Assembly (NCBI GenBank): GCA_022361135.1
Contig: JAKSBM010000211.1
Location: forward strand, 1-12,414
Length of the DNA: 12,414 nucleotides
DNA from: Desulfobacterales bacterium
Lineage (GTDB): Bacteria > Desulfobacterota > Desulfobacteria > Desulfobacterales > Desulfobacteraceae
Direction of reading: 5' to 3'
Below are positions 1 through 5,483 of the stretch, in pieces. Both the position numbers and the translations under genes were made by a program. Each line of letters begins with the position of its first letter. Position 1 is the first letter of the stretch. Below the pieces are notes generated by a model. The model had not been told where the DNA came from, ran no database searches, and was given only the letters and a program-made list of their open reading frames with translations.

Positions 1-112
1 CGTCACGGACATCGGGCAGGGCCCGTCCGATGATAACACTCATGGCATACTCGAGATAGGATTGCTTCATCTCCTTCTCGATGCTGGTCACGCTATTATC
101 TTGCTGAATCAT
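1..112 (-). CDS. gyrA: DNA gyrase subunit A, N-terminal fragment (runs off the left edge)
   Basis: GyrA is the breakage-reunion subunit of DNA gyrase (A2B2 with GyrB), which introduces negative supercoils into DNA using ATP. Only the first 37 codons are present. They contain the highly conserved GyrA opening: a short variable tip, then a stretch ending in [20 protein letters not shown], which in known GyrA leads into the winged-helix domain just before the active-site tyrosine region. The ATG at 110-112 is preceded by a GGAG about 10 bases upstream. The gene starts 19 bases after the stop of the AI-2E family gene on the same strand, so the two are probably co-transcribed. ParC has a similar start, but the [17 protein letters not shown] wording favours GyrA. 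The catalytic tyrosine is outside the window. Confidence 0.93.
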   Translation of the reverse strand, partial: MIQQDNSVTSIEKEMKQSYLEYAMSVIIGRALPDVRD

Positions 113-131
113 CTAAATACAACTCCAAAAA

Positions 132-1232
132 TTAAGTTACCGAACCCCTTTTGGCGGGATCAACCATGGATTGAAAACTTGAAAAGTAGATGTCGGCCAG
201 GGTGAGAAACAGGGTTGCGATCAAGGGCCCGTAAATGATGCCCAGCAACCCGTATACCCTCAGCCCCCCAATGATGGCAAAGAAGACCACCAGTGGATGC
301 ATGGCCACCCGGTCTCCCACCACCTTGGGTTTGAACAAATACTCAATCCCCCAGGACAGAACGGCATAAAAAACAAGGATAGATACCCCCAGGGATACAC
401 TGCTTTTCAAGAGAAAAAAAACAGCCGTGGGAATCAGGACCACCCCGATGCCCACAATGGGGAGGAAGGCCAAAAAGCCCATGATCACTCCCCATATAAA
501 GGGGGAATTTATCCCCAAAAACCAAAACAGAATACCACCGGCGATTCCTTGAATCAAGCCGCCCAATCCATTTCCGATCAGTACGGCACCGGCCATTCCG
601 TTAAACTTTTCAAACAGTTGACGATCATGCTCATCGGGCAAGGGGGAGAGGTCGTAGAGGTATTGAATAAACCGTTCCCCATCCATAAACATGTAAAAAT
701 TCACAATGAGCATGAGTCCGAAATAAAAAACAATGCCCAGGACATTGGAGGTGATGAACCGCACCTGCTGAAACAGGGAAAAGCCCACCATCTTGCCCAA
801 CTCGGCAAAGGGTGCAATGACCTCGGTCCATGTCATGGTTTTCTCAATGCCGGCCCGGGCCAGCAGAGCGTTAATCCGTTCCAGGGCCTGGGTATTTTCC
901 AAAAGATCAATGAGCTGGTTGGAAAAAAAGGCATCCCGGCCCAAATTATAGAGAGAAAGGGCTTCCTTGGACAGGATTCCCACAAAGAAGACCACGGGAA
1001 TGAAGACCACGAAAAAAATGGAGACACAGGTCAACACCGAGGCGAGTTTGGGGGAAATGTTTTGGCTGAAAGCCTTATAGACCGGCGTGAAAATGCCCGT
1101 GGTCACGATGCCCAGGATAATGGTGGCGAAAAAGGGAGCGATGATCTTTCCCAACAACAGCATGGAAATGCCAAACAGAACTATAAAGAAAAAAAAGACA
1201 GCTTTTTGGATAATGTTTTTCTCCAAATTCAC
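132..1232 (-). CDS. AI-2E family (PerM/UPF0118) membrane transporter
   Basis: This is a 366-residue polytopic inner-membrane protein of the AI-2E/PerM family (formerly UPF0118). Members have been linked to autoinducer-2 export, Na+/H+ exchange or general permease roles, so the substrate cannot be read from the sequence. About eight hydrophobic segments are visible, near residues 11-27, 30-47, 63-86, 158-180, 213-238, 243-266, 268-295 and 311-345. A large soluble loop (about 87-157) separates the third and fourth. The family's C-terminal signature is clear: a hydrophobic run with GGLRVYGLLGIIYGPLI near 322-338, preceded by KPKVVGDR and MHP. Length is normal. The start is GTG, with AGGG about 5 bases upstream; the next internal ATG (residue 24) would remove the first helix. 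gyrA follows 19 bases downstream on the same strand. The family assignment is firm; transport of AI-2 is not shown. Confidence 0.93.
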   Translation of the reverse strand: MNLEKNIIQKAVFFFFIVLFGISMLLLGKIIAPFFATIILGIVTTGIFTPVYKAFSQNISPKLASVLTCVSIFFVVFIPVVFFVGILSKEALSLYNLGRDAFFSNQLIDLLENTQALERINALLARAGIEKTMTWTEVIAPFAELGKMVGFSLFQQVRFITSNVLGIVFYFGLMLIVNFYMFMDGERFIQYLYDLSPLPDEHDRQLFEKFNGMAGAVLIGNGLGGLIQGIAGGILFWFLGINSPFIWGVIMGFLAFLPIVGIGVVLIPTAVFFLLKSSVSLGVSILVFYAVLSWGIEYLFKPKVVGDRVAMHPLVVFFAIIGGLRVYGLLGIIYGPLIATLFLTLADIYFSSFQSMVDPAKRGSVT

Positions 1233-1243
1233 CTTACCCTGAG

Positions 1244-1272
1244 ATTAAAATGCACAAAAAAAGAAAGGACAA
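1244..1272 (-). promoter_or_regulatory. Weak candidate promoter for the AI-2E transporter-gyrA unit
   Basis: On the minus strand TTGTCC (1267-1272) and TTTAAT (1244-1249) lie 17 bases apart, a fair sigma-70 match. The start point would fall only about 5 bases before the GTG, leaving almost no leader and cutting into the ribosome-binding sequence. The -35 box also overlaps the T-run of the upstream terminator. It is the only promoter-like pair I see in the short gap. Confidence 0.25.
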
Positions 1273-1328
1273 AAAAATCATGTAAAGCCGTAGCATGCAA
1301 GGGGGCTTGCACAGGTACGGCTTTACAT
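1271..1328 (-). terminator. Intrinsic terminator after the 51-residue membrane protein gene
   Basis: A long hairpin has an outer perfect stem TGTAAAGCCGTA/TACGGCTTTACA (1281-1292 with 1316-1327, extended by one A-T pair) and an inner stem TGCAAG/CTTGCA closed by a GGGG loop. Read on the minus strand it is followed within 2 bases by a run of seven T (1271-1277), the classic Rho-independent layout. There is no T-run on the other side. It separates the small gene (ending at 1354) from the AI-2E gene (starting at 1232). Confidence 0.82.
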
Positions 1329-1353
1329 TGAAAACGAGTTGAAATCTTGCGGT

Positions 1354-1509
1354 TTAGCTGCTGATGACACCCAATGCAGCCAGAACCAGAAGGATTTCAA
1401 AAATAATGACCTGAATAAAACTTCCAAAAAAATGGTAAACGATTCCTCCTCCAACGATAGCGGGAACAGCCGTATATATCAATATGCCCAACTTTCTAGG
1501 AATATCCAT
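1354..1509 (-). CDS. Small two-helix membrane protein of unknown function (51 aa)
   Basis: I do not recognise a family. The ORF starts MDIPRKLGILIYTAVPAIVG and ends in a second hydrophobic stretch, roughly FIQVIIFEILLVLAALGV. This gives a short basic N-terminus and two predicted membrane helices (about 8-25 and 30-48) separated by HFFGS. Support for a real gene: ATG with AAAGGG about 10 bases upstream; an in-frame stop just upstream fixing the start; a candidate promoter at 1561-1588; and a strong intrinsic terminator 26 bases after the stop on the same strand. The opposite-strand frame here encodes a polar Asn/Ser-rich product and is less plausible. The gene follows the thiolase by 98 bases, but the promoter suggests separate expression. 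Function is not inferable. Confidence 0.68.
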   Translation of the reverse strand: MDIPRKLGILIYTAVPAIVGGGIVYHFFGSFIQVIIFEILLVLAALGVISS

Positions 1510-1560
1510 CGCATCAACGCCCTTTCATTCAATCATTTTCAACATTCAAAAACCAAGTAA

Positions 1561-1588
1561 ATTATAGGGATTCTTACCATTTTAACAG
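1561..1588 (-). promoter_or_regulatory. Candidate sigma-70 promoter for the 51-residue protein gene
   Basis: A perfect -10 box TATAAT lies on the minus strand at 1561-1566, with a weak -35 (CTGTTA, 1583-1588) 16 bases upstream. A better -35 word (TTGAAC, 1589-1594) is 22 bases away, too far for standard spacing. The gap between the thiolase stop and the small gene is AT-rich, fitting a promoter. Confidence 0.4.
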
Positions 1589-1607
1589 GTTCAAGTAAAG
1601 GGGTAAC

Positions 1608-2894
1608 TTATCTTTCGATAATCATGCCCATTCCCATTCCACCACCGATGCACATGGAGATCAAACCGGTGCCGTAATCCTTGCGTTTCATCTGGTGGAC
1701 CGCGGTCACCATCTGGCGTGCGCCGGTACATCCAATGGGATGGCCGATGGAGATGCCCGAGCCCAGTTCATTGGGCTTTTCCACATCAATATCCAACTCG
1801 CGCATGCAGCCGATGGCCTGGGCTGCAAAGGCTTCGTTCAATTCGATGCAATCAATGTCGCCCACGGTCATGCCGGTCTGGGAAAGGACTTTTCTCACTG
1901 CGGGTACCGGGCCCAGTCCCATGTAAGCGGGATCCAATCCACCCGAGGCAAACCCCTTGACCCGGGCCAGGATTTCCAGCCCCAGTTCATTTGCTTTTTC
2001 CTCGGTCATCATGAGTACAGCCGCTGCGGCATCATTAATACCGGAGGCATTACCGGCGGTGACACTGCCATCCTTTTTAAAGGCCGGTCTCAGACGACCC
2101 AATTTCTCCATGCTGGTTTCCATGGGACGCTCATCCTTGTCCACGATGATATCCCCCCTGCGGTTGGCAATGGTCACAGGTACGATTTCTTCGGCAAAGG
2201 TACCGTCGTTGACGGCGGCAAATGCACGGTTGTGGCTGATCAGGGCCAATTGATCCTGTTCTTCACGGGTGATGCCGTATTTTTCAACGATATTTTCCGC
2301 AGTCAGACCCATGTGGTAACCATAGAAGATTTCATAGAGGCCGTCATAGACCATGAGGTCGTGGACGGGACCGGTGCCGGTGAGTTCCATGCGATGGCCC
2401 CAGCGTGCCTTGGGAAGAGCCATGGGAGCATTGCTCATGCTTTCCTGGCCACCGGCAATGATGACGTCGGCCTGGCCGGCCATGATGGCCTGGGCACCCA
2501 GGGCAATGGCCTTGAGGCCGGAACCGCAGATCTTATTAATGGTAAAGGCGGTTGTGAACCGGGAGATACCGGCGTTGATCATGGCCTGGCGGGCGGTATT
2601 CTGCCCCTGGCCGGCCTGGAGAACGTTGCCCATGATGACTTCGTCAACAAAGACCGGGGTGAGGGAATCGTCGTAATCATACCCTTTTTGTTCCAGGTCA
2701 ATCATCTCCTGATCCTTGAGGGTTTCCGGACCGAATTCAGCCTGATTGTCATCGGCTGCAGGTCTCAATCCCACCCGTTTCAAGACGTCTTTCATCACAT
2801 AGGTACCCAGCTGAGTAACCGATACGTTTTTCAATGATCCGCCAAAAGAACCGACAGGCGTCCGAACGCCGCTGACTATTACAACTTCCTTCAT
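1608..2894 (-). CDS. Thiolase (acetyl-CoA C-acetyltransferase type)
   Basis: This cytoplasmic thiolase catalyses condensation of two acetyl-CoA to acetoacetyl-CoA and/or thiolysis of 3-ketoacyl-CoA; the sequence alone does not settle direction or chain length. All catalytic motifs are present: nucleophile Cys123 in KICGSGLKA, NEAF at 353-356, His385 in GHPIGCTGAR, and Cys415 in CIGGGMGMG near the C-terminus. At 428 residues it is longer than the usual ~390. The extra length is an acidic segment at about 46-83, between the early helix (VGLRP) and the strand DEVIMGNVLQAG. The start is well supported: ATG with GGAGG 6 bases upstream, followed by the typical opening MKEVVIVSGVRTPVGSFGG. It is divergent from the NRDE gene at 3004 and stands alone on its strand. 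In anaerobic Desulfobacterota such enzymes serve beta-oxidation or butyrate/aromatic degradation; that role is inference. Confidence 0.95.
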   Translation of the reverse strand: MKEVVIVSGVRTPVGSFGGSLKNVSVTQLGTYVMKDVLKRVGLRPAADDNQAEFGPETLKDQEMIDLEQKGYDYDDSLTPVFVDEVIMGNVLQAGQGQNTARQAMINAGISRFTTAFTINKICGSGLKAIALGAQAIMAGQADVIIAGGQESMSNAPMALPKARWGHRMELTGTGPVHDLMVYDGLYEIFYGYHMGLTAENIVEKYGITREEQDQLALISHNRAFAAVNDGTFAEEIVPVTIANRRGDIIVDKDERPMETSMEKLGRLRPAFKKDGSVTAGNASGINDAAAAVLMMTEEKANELGLEILARVKGFASGGLDPAYMGLGPVPAVRKVLSQTGMTVGDIDCIELNEAFAAQAIGCMRELDIDVEKPNELGSGISIGHPIGCTGARQMVTAVHQMKRKDYGTGLISMCIGGGMGMGMIIER

Positions 2895-2927
2895 GTACTG
2901 CCTCCATTCATATTGCTTTTTCGATCA

Positions 2928-2958
2928 TTAACAGTTACATTCCAACCACAAAGGTCAA
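2928..2958 (-). promoter_or_regulatory. Candidate promoter in the divergent thiolase/NRDE intergenic region
   Basis: For the thiolase, TTGACC (2953-2958) and TGTTAA (2928-2933) are separated by 19 bases, a little long. On the plus strand an overlapping weaker pair, TTGCTT (2913-2918) and TACATT (2936-2941) with 17-base spacing, could serve the NRDE gene. The 109-base divergent gap must hold both promoters; the exact boxes are uncertain. Confidence 0.3.
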
Positions 2959-3003
2959 TTAAGCTGAATAGCAGACAGTTTCGCAAAAAACAAGGGATTA
3001 TAC

Positions 3004-3825
3004 ATGTGCCTGATCCTCTTCGCGCTTGACGTTTCTCCGGCTTTTCCCCTTGTCCTGGCAGCCAACCGGGATGAATTTTACAACCGCCTGTCCCGCCCCA
3101 TGAACCAGTGGGATCAAGCCCCTGGAATCATAGCTGGAAAGGATGTTTCAGGGGGTGGTACGTGGATGGGGGTTCATCCCCACGGTCGCTTTGCCGCATT
3201 GACCAACTTCAGGGCACCGGCCCTTCAAAAAAACAATGCCCCGTCCCGGGGGGAAATCATCCTTGATCTGCTGGCCGATCCAACTCCCATCCCAAAACAA
3301 TTGAAGGCGCTTGAAAAACGTTCCGCCAGATACAACGGATTCAACCTGCTGTCCGGAAATATCCAAAACAAAGCAGTGGCCTTGCATTGGTACTCCAACC
3401 AGGGCCCGGGCCCGACACCTGTCCCCCCCGGAATCCACGGCCTGAGCAACGCCCTGTTGGACACCCCCTGGCCCAAGGTCAACCGGGGAAAGCGCCTGCT
3501 GGAAAACCAATTGCAAATCTGCCGGGGACACGATGACGCAGCCCTGCTCTCCATCCTCACCGACACCTTAAAACCCGACGACGGCGACCTGCCCGACACA
3601 GGGGTGGGACTGGAATGGGAACGGATACTTTCCCCCCTCTTCATCCAAAGTCCCAGCTACGGTACCCGTTGTTCCACCCTCATGAAGGTGGACACCCAGG
3701 GAAATATCACCCTCATTGAACGCAGCTACCACAAGGAAAATAGGAAACAGTTCACCGACCGGAAATTCACCATCCCCGGCTCGGACAGCCCCATGTTCAC
3801 AACGGACAGAAATAAGGAAAAATAA
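3004..3825 (+). CDS. NRDE-family protein (TANGO2-like)
   Basis: This 273-residue protein belongs to the NRDE/TANGO2 family, named from the conserved Asn-Arg-Asp-Glu that is visible here at residues 21-24 (LVLAANRDEFYNR). Other family landmarks: Cys2 directly after the start Met (MCLILFAL), GGGTWMGV near 50-57 followed by GRFAALTNFR, a GLSNALLDTPWPKV block near 146-159, and GTRCSTLM near 220-227. Family size is typical. The biochemical role in bacteria is not established; eukaryotic TANGO2/HRG-9 proteins have been tied to haem handling and lipid metabolism. The exposed N-terminal Cys recalls Ntn-hydrolases, but that is inference. AGGG lies about 8 bases before the ATG. The stop codon directly abuts the start of the thiolase-like gene, so the two are almost certainly translated from one mRNA. 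Confidence 0.88.
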   Translation: MCLILFALDVSPAFPLVLAANRDEFYNRLSRPMNQWDQAPGIIAGKDVSGGGTWMGVHPHGRFAALTNFRAPALQKNNAPSRGEIILDLLADPTPIPKQLKALEKRSARYNGFNLLSGNIQNKAVALHWYSNQGPGPTPVPPGIHGLSNALLDTPWPKVNRGKRLLENQLQICRGHDDAALLSILTDTLKPDDGDLPDTGVGLEWERILSPLFIQSPSYGTRCSTLMKVDTQGNITLIERSYHKENRKQFTDRKFTIPGSDSPMFTTDRNKEK

Positions 3826-5319
3826 ATGCCTCACAACGTTATGGTCACCGCTTGGAGTCAATTCAGCCAGCCCAAATCCACCCCAGCGCCCTTGGACGTC
3901 ATGGGACTCATGGCCCGGGCAGCCCGAAACGCCGCAGAGCAATTGGAAACCCCCGGTATCCTAAAGGCCCTGGAGGGCATCTTTGTGGTTCGCTCCCTGA
4001 GCACCCATTACCCATCGCCCGCCGACCAATTGGCCACCACCCTGGGGGCAACCCCCAAATTCGCCACCGTTTCCAAGGTGGGGGGAAACTCCCCCCAGAC
4101 CCTCATTAATCAGGCCGCAGGAATGATTGCCCGGGGGGAACTGGAATCGGCCCTGGTGGTGGGTGCAGAGACCTATGTCCCCCGGGGGGAAAATTCAGCC
4201 AAGCCGGACAGTGCATTGATGAAGGGCATTCCTGCCGACTATCCCGGGGATGATGCCATCGGTGCAACGGCCCTGGAAAAACGCCACGGCATGGAACATC
4301 CCATGCAGGGATTTCCCCTGTTTGAAACGGCCCTGTGGAACGCATCGGGCATGGAACTGTGGGAGCATCTCCACCGGGTGGGCACCCTCTGGTCCGGATT
4401 CAACGCCGTGGCCCAAACCCACCCCCATGCGTGGACCCGGACCCCCATGACAGCGGATGAAATCGTCACCCCGGGGCCCACCAACCGCCCCATTGCCTTT
4501 CCCTATACCAAATTCATGAACTCCTTTGTTACGGTGGACCAGACCGCCGCCGTCATCCTCATGTCGGAAACCGCCGCCCGGAAACTGGGTCCCCAAAGGA
4601 AGGAACCGGTCTATTTCATGGGGGGAGGATATGCCGAAGACCGCCAACGTTTCATGATCCAGAAATCCGATTTCACGGCCAGCCCCCCCTTGGAAGCAGC
4701 CGTGGCAAAAGCCCTGGACCGGGCAGCCATGACCCTGGATCAATTGGAATGTTTTGACCTTTACTCCTGCTTTCCCTGTGCCGTCTCCATTGCCAGAAAA
4801 ATGCTCAACCTCCATGACGACGATCCACGCCCCCTCACCCTTACCGGCGGGCTGGGGTTCTTTGGGGGGCCGGGAAACAATTACAATCTCCATGCGGTGG
4901 TCACCCTGGTGGACCAAATCGCCAATGGGAAACGAAACAACGGCATGGTCACAGCACTGGGCTGGTTCATGCACAAACATGCCGCCGGCATATACAGTAA
5001 CCAGCGCCCCACCACCGACCTGGGCCAAATGGATATGGAGGACCGGGAAAATTTCCTGGCGGGACCGCCTCCCCTGGACATCGATCCCCAACCAAAGGGA
5101 CAGGGAAAAATAGACACCTATACCTTAATATATGCAACGGATCAGACACCGGCCTATGCAGTTATCTACGGTAGAACCGAAGCCGGGCGTCGCTTCATCG
5201 CCAATACACCGAAAGATCCCCATACATTTGAGGCACTGACCCGGAAAAATCAAATTGGGTCAGCGGTTAATCTGGACTGGGATCCGAATCGGGAAAAAAC
5301 CATCGCAACTCTGCTATAA
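3826..5319 (+). CDS. Thiolase-like protein (TLP1 type) lacking the catalytic cysteine
   Basis: This 497-residue protein has the thiolase fold plus a C-terminal beta-rich extension (about 428-497, from TYTLIYATDQTPAYAVIYGR) like the additional domain of type-1 thiolase-like proteins described from Mycobacterium. Thiolase landmarks are recognisable but altered. The segment aligned with the nucleophile loop reads SKVGGNSPQT (residues 83-92), with Gly86 where the active Cys is expected. The usual NEAF region reads DLYSCFPCAV (311-320). The GHPxGxTG region reads GGLGFFGGPGNNYNLHA (341-357). The last motif reads GWFMHKHAAGIYS (379-391) instead of CxGGG. Normal thiolase chemistry is therefore unlikely; CoA-ester binding or an acetyltransferase-like role is possible. 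The ATG follows the NRDE stop with no gap, with AAGGA about 8 bases upstream. A hairpin follows the stop. Confidence 0.85.
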   Translation: MPHNVMVTAWSQFSQPKSTPAPLDVMGLMARAARNAAEQLETPGILKALEGIFVVRSLSTHYPSPADQLATTLGATPKFATVSKVGGNSPQTLINQAAGMIARGELESALVVGAETYVPRGENSAKPDSALMKGIPADYPGDDAIGATALEKRHGMEHPMQGFPLFETALWNASGMELWEHLHRVGTLWSGFNAVAQTHPHAWTRTPMTADEIVTPGPTNRPIAFPYTKFMNSFVTVDQTAAVILMSETAARKLGPQRKEPVYFMGGGYAEDRQRFMIQKSDFTASPPLEAAVAKALDRAAMTLDQLECFDLYSCFPCAVSIARKMLNLHDDDPRPLTLTGGLGFFGGPGNNYNLHAVVTLVDQIANGKRNNGMVTALGWFMHKHAAGIYSNQRPTTDLGQMDMEDRENFLAGPPPLDIDPQPKGQGKIDTYTLIYATDQTPAYAVIYGRTEAGRRFIANTPKDPHTFEALTRKNQIGSAVNLDWDPNREKTIATLL

Positions 5320-5325
5320 CCCATT

Positions 5326-5356
5326 GCCGGGGTTGAACAATTCCCCCAACCCCGGC
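5326..5356 (+). terminator. Hairpin after the thiolase-like gene, possible terminator without U-tract
   Basis: A perfect 10-bp GC-rich inverted repeat, GCCGGGGTTG (5326-5335) and CAACCCCGGC (5347-5356), encloses an 11-base loop 6 bases after the stop codon. No T-run follows, so it may stabilise the 3' end or act as a weak terminator rather than a canonical one. Confidence 0.45.
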
Positions 5357-5367
5357 TGCCCACCGCC

Positions 5368-5396
5368 TTGACTATTGGTGGAAAACCCCCTATGCT
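5368..5396 (+). promoter_or_regulatory. Sigma-70-like promoter for the kinase-like/protease gene
   Basis: TTGACT (5368-5373) and TATGCT (5391-5396) are separated by exactly 17 bases, the best plus-strand promoter match I found in the window. It lies just after the upstream hairpin and would give a leader of about 80 bases before the ATG at 5484. Confidence 0.58.
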
Positions 5397-5428
5397 TTTA
5401 CCTATATGACATTTCGCGAATAATATAC

Positions 5429-5455
5429 GCCTGCATCCTCCTCCTTCTGGCAGGC
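5429..5455 (+). promoter_or_regulatory. Small hairpin in the leader of the kinase-like/protease gene
   Basis: GCCTGC (5429-5434) and GCAGGC (5450-5455) form a 6-bp stem around a pyrimidine-rich 15-base loop containing CCTCCTCC, followed by ATTTTC. The loop looks like anti-Shine-Dalgarno sequence. However, the presumed ribosome site of this gene (GAGAG, 5 bases before the ATG) is not a good complement to it, so a regulatory role is uncertain. Confidence 0.28.
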
Positions 5456-5483
5456 ATTTTCAATTCCCTGAAAGAGAGTATCT

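Noticed and set aside
297..1331. Long plus-strand open frame opposite the AI-2E transporter gene
   Set aside because: Its product is rich in His, Gly, Asn and Lys with no domain, and it is antisense to a clear membrane-protein gene. Codon bias of the real gene explains the open frame.
1339..1560. Plus-strand frame opposite the 51-residue membrane protein
   Set aside because: Polar Asn/Ser/Lys-rich product with no ribosome-binding site or terminator. The minus-strand frame has these signals and a coherent membrane profile.
1695..2837. Long plus-strand open frame opposite the thiolase gene
   Set aside because: It is antisense to a thiolase with all motifs, and its product has no recognisable motif.
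4195..5091. Long minus-strand open frame opposite the thiolase-like gene
   Set aside because: The product is Gly/His-rich and low in conserved pattern; the plus-strand gene has clear family features.
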